From positions 174,120 to 238,119 of the forward strand of contig DAOTJS010000002.1 in the NCBI GenBank assembly GCA_035448825.1: a stretch of DNA of 64,000 nt, in the 5' to 3' direction. The DNA comes from JAGNGI01 sp035448825. GTDB lineage: Bacteria; Fidelibacterota; UBA2242. The position numbers were made by a program, and so were the translations under genes. The notes below the pieces were generated by a model. That model was given only the letters and a program-made list of their open reading frames with translations, did no database searches and was not told the origin of the DNA. This document shows, piece by piece, positions 26,200 to 34,439 of this stretch (its first letter is position 1; the number at the start of each line of letters is the position of its first letter).

Positions 26200-27744
26200 T
26201 TATAGCCACAGATGGCGATCGAGGCTGCGGTATTGGATAGCTTCGCTGATGTGTTCGGGTAGAATTTTGTCGGAGTTACTTAGGTCGGCAATTGTTCGAG
26301 ATACTTTCAGAATCCGATCATAGGCCCTGGCACTTAGACCAAGCTTATTGATAGCATTTCTCAAGAGGTCTTCACAGGTCTTATCTATTGGGCAAAAACG
26401 TCTTATCAGGCGAGATTCCATATGGGCATTGGCGAAAACCCCTTTAATTCCTGCAAAACGTTCGGTTTGTTTTAAGCGAGCGGCTTGCACACGTTCTCGG
26501 ATAATTGACGAAGGTTCGCCTGGTGCTTTTGATGAAAGTTCGGAAAATTTAACAGCCGGAACCTCTATATGAATATCAATTCGATCTAATAATGGGCCAG
26601 AGATGCGCGCCATATATTTTTGGATTTGTGGTTGAGTACAGGTACACTGATGATGAGGATCGGTGGCATAGCCGCAGGGACAGGGATTCATAGCGGCTAC
26701 CAGCATAAATGAAGCCGGATAGGTCAAAGAGAGTAGTGCTCGCGAGATAGTAACATAACCATTTTCAAGCGGTTGACGCATTACTTCGAGGACGTTTTTT
26801 TTGAATTCCGGTAATTCATCGAGAAAGAGTACACCATGATGGCTCAGACTGACTTCACCCGGGCGCGGATACTTACCGCCGCCGACCAAGGCTGCATCGG
26901 AAATCGTATGATGGGGAGACCGGAACGGGCGGGTGGCAACGATGCCCTGGCCAGATGGAACCAAACCGGCTACGGAATGAATTTTGGTGGTTTCGAGGGC
27001 TTCTTCGAGAGTTAAATTTGGCAGAATAGTCGGAATGCGTTTAGCCAGCATTGTTTTACCCGAACCCGGTGGACCTATCATGATTATATTGTGGCTACCG
27101 GCCGCGGCGACTTCGAGGGCGCGCTTGACGTTTTCTTGACCCCTTACTTCTGAAAAGTCAATCTGGTATTGGCGATGTTCTTCAAAAAGTGCCCGCACAT
27201 CAACGTGGGTTGGCTCCGGGTGAGAACGATCTTCCAAGAAGTCTATTACATCGCTGAGTGATTTTAAGCCGATTATTTCCAGATCCCCAGTTATAGCGGC
27301 CTCGCGGGCATTCTGTTCCGGCAAGATAATGCCCTTTATTCCGGAATTGCGTACTGAAACGGAGATTGGCAGGGCGCCTTTAATTTCACGAAGCATTCCG
27401 TCTAGGGATAGCTCTCCCAGAAAAATATAATCGTCAACTTTATCTTTTTTAATCAGGTCGGCCGCTGTCAGGATACCAATTGCGATCGGTAGATCAAAGG
27501 AACTACCCTCCTTTTTTATATCGGCTGGTGCTAAATTGACAACGATTTTGTTGCTCGGAATGTAGTAGCCGAGATTCTTTAGAGCGGACCAGACCCTTTC
27601 TTTACTTTCGCGAACGGCACCTTCTGGTAGTCCGACCGTAATAAAAGCTGGCAATTGCGCACTACTTAAATTACATTCAACGTCAACAATGTAGGCGTCT
27701 ATTCCCAAAACGGCGGCACTTTTTACGAGAGAAAATTTCGTCAT
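26200..27744 (-). CDS. YifB/ComM-family Mg-chelatase-like AAA+ ATPase
   Basis: The 514-residue protein has the YifB layout: an N-terminal Lon-protease-like S5 fold domain (CNLSSAQLPAFITVGLPEGA, then VRESKERVWSALKNLGYY), an AAA+ Mg-chelatase domain with Walker A (IMIGPPGSGKTMLAKRIP), Walker B-like GVLFLDELPEF, a CPCGY/CTC cysteine cluster, and a C-terminal helical domain (LGLSARAYDRILKVSRTIADL). ComM promotes branch migration during DNA uptake in naturally competent bacteria. Whether this organism is competent is not shown. The start has a GGAGC ribosome-binding site. Confidence 0.93.
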   Translation of the reverse strand: MTKFSLVKSAAVLGIDAYIVDVECNLSSAQLPAFITVGLPEGAVRESKERVWSALKNLGYYIPSNKIVVNLAPADIKKEGSSFDLPIAIGILTAADLIKKDKVDDYIFLGELSLDGMLREIKGALPISVSVRNSGIKGIILPEQNAREAAITGDLEIIGLKSLSDVIDFLEDRSHPEPTHVDVRALFEEHRQYQIDFSEVRGQENVKRALEVAAAGSHNIIMIGPPGSGKTMLAKRIPTILPNLTLEEALETTKIHSVAGLVPSGQGIVATRPFRSPHHTISDAALVGGGKYPRPGEVSLSHHGVLFLDELPEFKKNVLEVMRQPLENGYVTISRALLSLTYPASFMLVAAMNPCPCGYATDPHHQCTCTQPQIQKYMARISGPLLDRIDIHIEVPAVKFSELSSKAPGEPSSIIRERVQAARLKQTERFAGIKGVFANAHMESRLIRRFCPIDKTCEDLLRNAINKLGLSARAYDRILKVSRTIADLSNSDKILPEHISEAIQYRSLDRHLWL

Positions 27745-27809
27745 AGATTGCTCCTTCCTGATTAAATAGTGTCAACCGATCTCAGTAAAACGGTCAACCA
27801 AACTCTATC

Positions 27810-28907
27810 TTATTGATCGAGATTCAATTGCTCGCAGTTCGTTAAATTTTTGCGTTGAAATAGCTTTTCATACTGGGCAATTTCGAGAGCCATTTTTTCG
27901 CAAACATTATCGTGATAGGTCTTAGCTGCAACTTTAATAGCATTGGTAATGGCTTTGGCACGACTGCGGCCGTGGGCCTTGATGACGATTTTTTGGAATC
28001 CTAAAAGAGGCGCGCCGCCATATTCCGAATAATCGGTAGCCTTTTTCAATTGTTTAATGCCACTGGAAAGAGCTAGCAAACCGAGCATCCAGATAAAACG
28101 GTGTTTGAAAGCATAGCGCCCTAGATGAGTAAGGGTTTCACCAAAACCTTCAATAGTCTTCATAACGATATTGCCGACATAACCTTCCGCAACGATGACA
28201 TCTGCTACGCCTTTTGAAATTTCATTGCCTTCGATGTTACCAATGAATTTCATGCTTTTGATAGATTTAAGCATATCATAAGCACTGGAAAGAACATCGC
28301 CACCCTTATAAGACTCTTTTCCAATATTGAGTAGCGCTACGGTTGGATCTTTTATACCTTTGACAGCCGAAGTGTATATTTTACCCATTATGGCGAACTG
28401 TACTAGATCCTCCGCGGTGCAATAGATATTGGCACCGACATCAAGTAGAAGTGAAAATGGATCATCTCTTCCCTGTTCATTGCGAGTGGGAATGGCGGAG
28501 GCAATTGCGGTTTTATGGATTCCTTCTATACGTGGAATGTACTTGATAGACGAAAGAATATAAGCACCGGTATTGCCAGCTGAGACCATACCTTGGGCCT
28601 TGCCACTACCGCAAAGTTGCGAGGCGATTATCATTGAAGCTCGGGGTTTTTTAGATAAGATGGACTTGGGCTTGTCGTCATTAGTAATATATTGATCGAT
28701 GTGAACGATTTCGATCTGTTGAGGATGGTGTTCAGTTTGTTCGAGAATCGGTTCTATTTTAGATTGGTCGCCAACTAAAATGATCTTAATGGGAGTTTCG
28801 ACGGAAACGCGGGCCGCGCCGAGTACTACTTCTTCCGGGGCAAAATCGCCCCCCATTGCATCCACGGCAATCACAGTATCTGGTTGTTTATCATCTAAAT
28901 TATTCAT
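27810..28907 (-). CDS. plsX: Phosphate acyltransferase PlsX
   Basis: PlsX converts acyl-ACP to acyl-phosphate for phospholipid synthesis. The N-terminal signature is TVIAVDAMGGDFAPEEVVLG, followed by conserved blocks VSAGNTGAYILSS, LLDVGANIYCTAEDLVQFA and YVGNIVMKTIEGFGETL and EYGGAPLLGF. At 365 residues it is slightly longer than usual. Its start codon lies one base after the etfA stop. The usual partners rpmF and fabH are absent; instead it ends an ETF-containing operon. Confidence 0.95.
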   Translation of the reverse strand: MNNLDDKQPDTVIAVDAMGGDFAPEEVVLGAARVSVETPIKIILVGDQSKIEPILEQTEHHPQQIEIVHIDQYITNDDKPKSILSKKPRASMIIASQLCGSGKAQGMVSAGNTGAYILSSIKYIPRIEGIHKTAIASAIPTRNEQGRDDPFSLLLDVGANIYCTAEDLVQFAIMGKIYTSAVKGIKDPTVALLNIGKESYKGGDVLSSAYDMLKSIKSMKFIGNIEGNEISKGVADVIVAEGYVGNIVMKTIEGFGETLTHLGRYAFKHRFIWMLGLLALSSGIKQLKKATDYSEYGGAPLLGFQKIVIKAHGRSRAKAITNAIKVAAKTYHDNVCEKMALEIAQYEKLFQRKNLTNCEQLNLDQ

Positions 28908-28908
28908 C

Positions 28909-29868
28909 TTACATTTTCAGTAGTTTAAGCATTTCCGGAATAATTTCGAAAAGATTGGCGACAATTCCATAATTAGCGACTTTAAATATTGGGGCGTCGG
29001 GATCATTGTTTATAGCGACGATGTATTTTGCGGAAGATATTCCAGCAACATGCTGCATCGCGCCGGAAATCCCACAAGCAATATAAAGGTCGGGTGAAAC
29101 AGTCTTACCAGTCTGACCAACCTGGAAAGTTTGCGGTACCCAACCGGCATCGACGATCGCCCGACTGGCGCCGACCGCGGCACCCAGCGCATCGGCTAAT
29201 TCTTCGATCAAGTGAAAATTCTCTGGAGCGCCGATGCCACGGCCTCCGGAAACGATGATTTTGGCATCGGTAAGCGCCGGTCGTTTAGAACTAACTGAGC
29301 GTATTTCGCAGATTTTAACTTTGGGGGCAACAGTAGATGGCTGTGGCTGGTAGTTGATAATTTCTGCCGAACGTGTATTCTCCTGCGGTGGGATGACGTT
29401 AGCTCTAATGGTGATATGCGCCGGCTTTTTAGATAATTTTAAATCGGCCAGTGCCTTGCCGCCATACATAGCTCGGCGGACAATTGGATTTTGTTCTAAG
29501 TCGAGATCGACCTGTAAACAATCCACGGCTATAGACCCGCCATCCAGTTCACAGGTGATTGCCGCGATGTCACGGGTAATCGGTCGATCCGGTAGGATGA
29601 GAATATCACCCTTTTCTTCGAGTAAGATATTACCGATGGTTAACGCAGTCGCGTCCGGGATATATTTATCGTGGTTCTTTATAAAGATTATTCGGTCAGC
29701 TCCATAGCGACCGCACTCGCGCTGAATAGCGTTGTTTTCCTGAGTCGGGACGATAGCAGTCAGGTTGCCATTAGACAAGTCGGCTAACTGATGTCCGAGC
29801 GTCAAACAGGCGGCGCTGTTCTTCGATATATTTTCGTTTTCTGGTTCAATATAGGTAAAGATTTTCAT
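28909..29868 (-). CDS. etfA: Electron transfer flavoprotein alpha subunit
   Basis: The C-terminal FAD-binding domain is unmistakable: VSGGRGIGAPENFHLIEELA, AAVGASRAIVDAGWVPQ, QVGQTGKTVSPDLYIACGIS and FKVANYGIVANLFEIIPEM. The 319-residue length is standard. ETF takes electrons from acyl-CoA and other dehydrogenases, or bifurcates them. A GGAG box precedes the ATG. No dehydrogenase or ETF:quinone oxidoreductase gene is next to it. Confidence 0.96.
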   Translation of the reverse strand: MKIFTYIEPENENISKNSAACLTLGHQLADLSNGNLTAIVPTQENNAIQRECGRYGADRIIFIKNHDKYIPDATALTIGNILLEEKGDILILPDRPITRDIAAITCELDGGSIAVDCLQVDLDLEQNPIVRRAMYGGKALADLKLSKKPAHITIRANVIPPQENTRSAEIINYQPQPSTVAPKVKICEIRSVSSKRPALTDAKIIVSGGRGIGAPENFHLIEELADALGAAVGASRAIVDAGWVPQTFQVGQTGKTVSPDLYIACGISGAMQHVAGISSAKYIVAINNDPDAPIFKVANYGIVANLFEIIPEMLKLLKM

Positions 29869-29880
29869 CAGGATTCTCCA

Positions 29881-30633
29881 TTATAAAACTTTGGCTTCTT
29901 CGCGCAGGCGCCTGAGTAGTTCTGGTACCGCATCTACACCCTGACCCAGAATCGTTCCAGCCGGCCGTGGTGCGGGCTCGGAAAGTTGTATTATTTCGGA
30001 GAGCCCCTCTGACAAGGTGACGTTTTTCGAAATAACCTCTTTTTTTCTGGAAAGCATAATGTCCTTTAGCGAGGGATAGCGCGGTTTATTCAAACCCTTT
30101 TCGGTAGTCAGTAAGCAGGGCAGGGAACTCTCGTAGATGACTCGTCCTTCTTCGGTGTCTTTACCGGCTGTCAGTCGGTCTGTTCCGACCTGAAGTTCAC
30201 ATATACCAGTCAGGAAAGGATAATCGAGCAGACGGGCTACCAGCGGACCGACGAGACCATTGCCGGTGTCTATAGAAAGTTTCCCGCAAAAAATCAGGTC
30301 CGGACTGAGCGGCTTTATTTCCGCGGCTAGTGCCTTAGCAACGGCTACCGGATCGCTGAGTGCTTTGTTACTGGTGATCAGATGGATCAGGCGGTCGGCC
30401 CCTAGAGCCAACACGCGTTTTAGGCTGACATTGTCCTGCTCAGGTCCAAGTGAAAGTGCGATTACCTCGCCGCCGTTTTTTTCCTTTAATTGGACAGCGG
30501 CTTCGATGGCGAATTCGTCATAAGGATTTAGGTCGAATTTGATGTTGACCAGGTCAATTGCTGTTTTTTCGGGAGCGATCCTGATGATTGAATCAGAAAC
30601 CGGCACAACTTTGACACAAACTACGATTTTCAT
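29881..30633 (-). CDS. etfB: Electron transfer flavoprotein beta subunit
   Basis: The 250-residue protein opens with MKIVVCVKVVPVSDSIIRI and contains NPYDEFAIEAAVQLKEKNGG, ALGADRLIHL and CGKLSIDTGNGLVGPLVAR, all typical of EtfB. It forms the heterodimer with the EtfA encoded 12 bases downstream. The ribosome-binding site is GGAGTG. Confidence 0.96.
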   Translation of the reverse strand: MKIVVCVKVVPVSDSIIRIAPEKTAIDLVNIKFDLNPYDEFAIEAAVQLKEKNGGEVIALSLGPEQDNVSLKRVLALGADRLIHLITSNKALSDPVAVAKALAAEIKPLSPDLIFCGKLSIDTGNGLVGPLVARLLDYPFLTGICELQVGTDRLTAGKDTEEGRVIYESSLPCLLTTEKGLNKPRYPSLKDIMLSRKKEVISKNVTLSEGLSEIIQLSEPAPRPAGTILGQGVDAVPELLRRLREEAKVL

Positions 30634-30645
30634 TATTTTTCACTC

Positions 30646-31992
30646 CTATTGACCGCTGACCATCATTCGATCAATTTTGAATGATGGGGCATTGATAGAG
30701 CCGCGGAATTCAAGGTCGTTACCTATCATACTAATTAATTTTAACATTTCCAATACATTGCCAGCTACGGTAAATTCTTGAACTGGATAGGCAAGTTTGC
30801 CGTTCTCGATCCAGATTCCCTCGGCTCCGCGCGAATAGTCGCCGGTAACGTAATTAATACCGACCCAATTTAAGCCAGTTAAATATAAGCCGTTGTTGAC
30901 GGAACCGATAATTTCTTCCGGTGAATATTTTCCGGCTGGTAAAAAGAAATTGGAAGTTGATGGCGCCGGGTCGGTATGCGGGCCGCGTCGGGCGCTTCCC
31001 GTGGGGGCGCACTTTAATTTGCGAGCCGAATAGCAATCGCATAAATAGGTTTTCAGAACGCCGTTTTCGATGACGATATTGCGGCGTGATGGTAAACCTT
31101 CATCGTCGAAGTAGCGGGAATCAATACCGCCCGACAAAGTGGCGTCATCAATAATATTCAATTCTTCGACTGCTATGAGCTGATTGAGTTTATCAACCAG
31201 AAATGAATTTTTACGATAGATGGCACTGCCCAAGACCACACTGGCAATTATAGTAAGTAGATCGGCGCCAGCTTGAGGATCGTAGACAACCGGAACAGCT
31301 TGCGTGGTTGGTTTGCGGGCGCCGATTTTCCGGATGGTGCGCTCGGCAGCCTTTTTGGCGATGGACTCAATTGAATCCAGCTGGTCAAAAGCCCGCTGGC
31401 CTGACCACCAGTAATCAGTCTGTTTTACGCCATCTTTTTCAGCGACGAGTTGTAAAGAAAGCGAGCAGCTAGAAAATTCCTGCGAGCCGGAAAAACCTTG
31501 CGAATTGACCAGAATGGACTGACCATAAGAATCGTACCAGAATGAGCCGCCGGAGTTAGTGATTAGTGGGTTTTGTTTCAGACCGAGATCTTCCAGCTCG
31601 GTAGCCATTTTGATTTTGCGCTCGGTAGGAATTCGAGCAATTTCGGGGTCGTAAAGTTTAAGGTCGGTTTGAACTTTACCGAGCAATTGATTCTCTGGCA
31701 AACCGTTGTATTCATCAGCACTGGAAATATGGGCAATTTCCAGAGCCTTTTGCACCATTTTGGAAATGGATTCCGGGCGTAAATCACTGGTATAAGTCAG
31801 AGCTTTGCGCTTATTTTTGAAAACGCGGATACCGAGAGCTTGGGGATTAGATTGTTGTAGTTCTTCAACTTTGCCGAGGCGGACTTTTATGTTGGTGTTG
31901 GTAAAATTATTGACCAGCACATCCACTTCATCGGCTCCCCCGCGGCGCGCCTCGGAGATTACATTTTCAGCTATTTTTAATAATTCTTGCAT
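30646..31992 (-). CDS. pmbA: PmbA/TldE-like subunit of the TldD-TldE metalloprotease
   Basis: This is the non-catalytic member of the TldD/PmbA family: it has the family fold (LGIRVFKNKRKALTYTSDL; NIIDDATLSGGIDSRYFDDE; GLNWVGINYVTGDYSRGAEG) but no HExxxH motif. With TldD it forms a heterodimer that degrades unfolded peptides and matures some modified peptides. I chose ATG 31992 because GTGAGG precedes it; an earlier TTG at 32010 would overlap tldD by four bases. There is no signal peptide at either start, which is notable since the neighbouring TldD has one. Confidence 0.9.
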   Translation of the reverse strand: MQELLKIAENVISEARRGGADEVDVLVNNFTNTNIKVRLGKVEELQQSNPQALGIRVFKNKRKALTYTSDLRPESISKMVQKALEIAHISSADEYNGLPENQLLGKVQTDLKLYDPEIARIPTERKIKMATELEDLGLKQNPLITNSGGSFWYDSYGQSILVNSQGFSGSQEFSSCSLSLQLVAEKDGVKQTDYWWSGQRAFDQLDSIESIAKKAAERTIRKIGARKPTTQAVPVVYDPQAGADLLTIIASVVLGSAIYRKNSFLVDKLNQLIAVEELNIIDDATLSGGIDSRYFDDEGLPSRRNIVIENGVLKTYLCDCYSARKLKCAPTGSARRGPHTDPAPSTSNFFLPAGKYSPEEIIGSVNNGLYLTGLNWVGINYVTGDYSRGAEGIWIENGKLAYPVQEFTVAGNVLEMLKLISMIGNDLEFRGSINAPSFKIDRMMVSGQ

Positions 31993-32006
31993 ATTTTTCC
32001 TCACAA

Positions 32007-33533
32007 TCAAGAGCCGCCAACGGTGATTTCGCTGATTTTTACGGTGGGATTACCGACGCTGACTGGAACATTTTGCCCGTCCTTACCACAGGACCAGGTG
32101 CCGTCCGAAATTTTTAAGTCATTGCCAACCATCAGGATTTTATTCATTGTATCCGGACCATTTCCAATCAAGGTAACGTCTTTCAACGGCGCCGTTAATT
32201 TGCCGTCTTCGATCAAATAGGCTTCGGTGACTCCAAAAGTAAAATCGCCCTTAATAGTATCGACCTGCCCGCCGCTGAAGCCTTTGGCGAAAACCCCCTT
32301 TTTCACGGAGCTGATGATTTCTTCAGGGGCGTAGTTTCCTTTTTGCAAGTAAGTCGTGGTCATCCGAGCCAGAGGCGGATAAGCGTAGGATTGGCGCCGT
32401 CCGTTGCCGGTAGGGTTAGACTTCATCATCCGGACTGAAATGCTATTATGCATATAGCCCCTGAGGATACCGTTTTCAATCAGAACCGTAGAGGAAGGTA
32501 AATTACCTTCGTCGTCAACGTTGAGAGCGCCGCGTTTGCTCGGGAAAAGGCCTGAATCAATGATAGTACAATTTTCGGAAGCTACTTTCTGACCGACTTT
32601 TCCGCTGTAATTGGATAGGTTTTTATAGCTATAATCGGCTTCCAATCCATGGCCGACGGCTTCGTGAATCAGCACTCCACTTTCACCGGCGCCGAGAATT
32701 ACGACTTGCGGCCCAGCAGGCGCCGGTCGGGCATCTAAATTGATAATGGCGGTGGAAGCCGCCTGGCGAGCGATATCCGAGGGAGTATTTTCCGGTTTTT
32801 CGAAGAATTCGAGACCCGCTCGGGCAGAGCGTGATGCAGATGCGCCCTGGCGTCGGGCGCCATCTTCGGCTATAACCTGTACTCTCAAACTCATCAGTGG
32901 TTGAACGTCTTGGAATTTTTTTCCGTTTGAGTCAAAGTACATAATCTGGCGCAGTTCATCGGAGAATGAAGCTATCACGCGGGAAACTCGAGAATTGAAT
33001 TGCCGGGCGCTCTTATCGGCTTCGTTGAGCAGAGCAATTTTGGGATTGAGGTCCGTGTCAATACTGTAAATTTTGACTGAGTACAGATTTTTGGTTGGTA
33101 CCTTCTGGAAACGAATGGCTTCGAGGCTTCTCTTACTGTTGGCAATATTAGCGGCGGTTTCGGCCGCACGCTTCATGCTTTGAAAATCTATCGCGTCGGT
33201 GTAGGCATAACCGATTTGATCGCCTTTGATGGCGCGGACTCCCATTCCCAGAATAATGCCATACTGGATGTCCTTGATGATTCCGTCCTCAATCCGCAAG
33301 CTGGAACTGGGGCGGTATTCAAAGAAAAGGTCGGCGCTTTGCGCCCCGCAGGCAAGCGCCTGCTGGAGAAGTTTCTCGGCTTCAACGGCTGAAATGTTAA
33401 ACAGGCTTTCTAGATCCTGTGTTTCCGATATAGGTATGGTTTTAGAATAGCCTGCCATATCAAACAACGCCGGAGCCGTAACGATTCCCGCTGCTAAGAC
33501 TCCGCTTTTTTTGAGAAATTCGCGTCTTTTCAA
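32007..33533 (-). CDS. tldD: TldD family zinc metalloprotease with Tat signal peptide
   Basis: The zinc motif HEAVGHGLEAD is present, with the rest of the TldD fold. The protein begins with a twin-arginine signal (KRREFLKKSGVLAAGIVTAP), so it should be exported folded. I chose the TTG at 33533 because a GGAGG box lies four bases upstream and it puts the RR motif at the N-terminus (508 residues); a TTG at 33626 would add 31 residues without support. The downstream pmbA is nearly contiguous. Cytoplasmic TldD is the textbook form, so the Tat signal is the odd feature. Confidence 0.92.
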   Translation of the reverse strand: MKRREFLKKSGVLAAGIVTAPALFDMAGYSKTIPISETQDLESLFNISAVEAEKLLQQALACGAQSADLFFEYRPSSSLRIEDGIIKDIQYGIILGMGVRAIKGDQIGYAYTDAIDFQSMKRAAETAANIANSKRSLEAIRFQKVPTKNLYSVKIYSIDTDLNPKIALLNEADKSARQFNSRVSRVIASFSDELRQIMYFDSNGKKFQDVQPLMSLRVQVIAEDGARRQGASASRSARAGLEFFEKPENTPSDIARQAASTAIINLDARPAPAGPQVVILGAGESGVLIHEAVGHGLEADYSYKNLSNYSGKVGQKVASENCTIIDSGLFPSKRGALNVDDEGNLPSSTVLIENGILRGYMHNSISVRMMKSNPTGNGRRQSYAYPPLARMTTTYLQKGNYAPEEIISSVKKGVFAKGFSGGQVDTIKGDFTFGVTEAYLIEDGKLTAPLKDVTLIGNGPDTMNKILMVGNDLKISDGTWSCGKDGQNVPVSVGNPTVKISEITVGGS

Positions 33534-33846
33534 ACCGCCTCCAAAGATGGATATAGAATTCTTGTTTATGTTTACTTTTTTGGACCAAATCAGTGCAAAC
33601 TTATAAATTCGTATCGCTAGAATCAAATATAAAATTTATTAGTTAAAAAATGTAATGCCTTTGAATTTTGGAATTAAAATAGAGTTGATCTTGTCTAAAT
33701 GGTTCAAGATGTTTTATTGGGTAATCGAATTGTCGAAAAATTCGGTGTCAGTGTGAAGACAATATATTATTGTTCGGAAAAAATTAATATATTCGGTCGT
33801 TAATTTAGAGTTTACGAGGTAGTCGAATCTGTTAGGAGTCAGTTAA
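33534..33846. other. Divergent intergenic region between tldD and arsC
   Basis: I see no gene here. It must hold the promoters of the leftward tldD operon and of arsC, but no convincing -35/-10 pair stands out. It contains a short inverted repeat CGAATT/AATTCG around 33725-33745, an ATTCGGT at 33740 and a TATTCGGT at 33790, the same octamer found twice upstream of dnaA. An AGGAG box precedes arsC by eight bases. Confidence 0.4.
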
Positions 33847-34278
33847 ATGGTGAAAAAATCAGTTCTCTTCATCTGTACTGGGAATTCGGTGCGGAGTCAA
33901 ATGGCAGAAGCTCTTCTGCGTCACTTGGGAGGTGATCAGTTTGAGGTTTTCAGCGCCGGTTCTTCACCTGCAGGAATTCATCGTTTTACCAGACAGGTAT
34001 TAGATGAAATTGGTGTTCCAAGTGATACTCAGTATTCAAAACACATGGATGTGTATCGCGATCAATCCTTCGATTATGTAGTCGTTTTATGTGAAGTTGC
34101 CGCACTGAGTTGCCCGACCTTTCCCGGCAATGCCGAGCGAATAGAATGGTTGACAGATGACCCGATCCGGGTCATTGGTAGTGAGGAACGGCGCTTAATG
34201 GCTTTCAGGATTACCCGCGATATTCTTAAGGAACGGATTGAGAAATTCATCAAGGAAAAAGGTAATCCATCTACTTGA
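33847..34278 (+). CDS. arsC: Thioredoxin-type arsenate reductase ArsC (low-MW phosphatase fold)
   Basis: The 143-residue protein has the P-loop CTGNSVRS with C10 and R16, and the redox pair C82 and C89 in VLCEVAALSCP. The spacing C10/C82/C89 matches the S. aureus-type ArsC, which reduces arsenate to arsenite using thioredoxin. An acidic residue lies in WLTDDP (D105-D106), as in the family. No ars transporter or ArsR gene is adjacent, so it stands alone. A low-molecular-weight tyrosine phosphatase is the alternative, but the two extra cysteines favour ArsC. Confidence 0.88.
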   Translation: MVKKSVLFICTGNSVRSQMAEALLRHLGGDQFEVFSAGSSPAGIHRFTRQVLDEIGVPSDTQYSKHMDVYRDQSFDYVVVLCEVAALSCPTFPGNAERIEWLTDDPIRVIGSEERRLMAFRITRDILKERIEKFIKEKGNPST

Positions 34279-34439
34279 AAATTGAGAATCTAACAAAGTT
34301 AGAAATGCCAAGTGATTAACCTTCACCCAAATTAAATATCTAAAGTTCGATATTATATGTCTGTCTTGAAAAAAGTCGAAATATTATCTACTTTTGGTTG
34401 AGATTGGAACAACGTGATTGGTGCTTTGTTGAAAATTTT

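Noticed and set aside
34398..34439. Extended start of the protease/propeller/barrel protein
   Set aside because: The upstream TTG adds 14 polar residues ahead of a standard signal peptide, so the ATG at 34440 is preferred.
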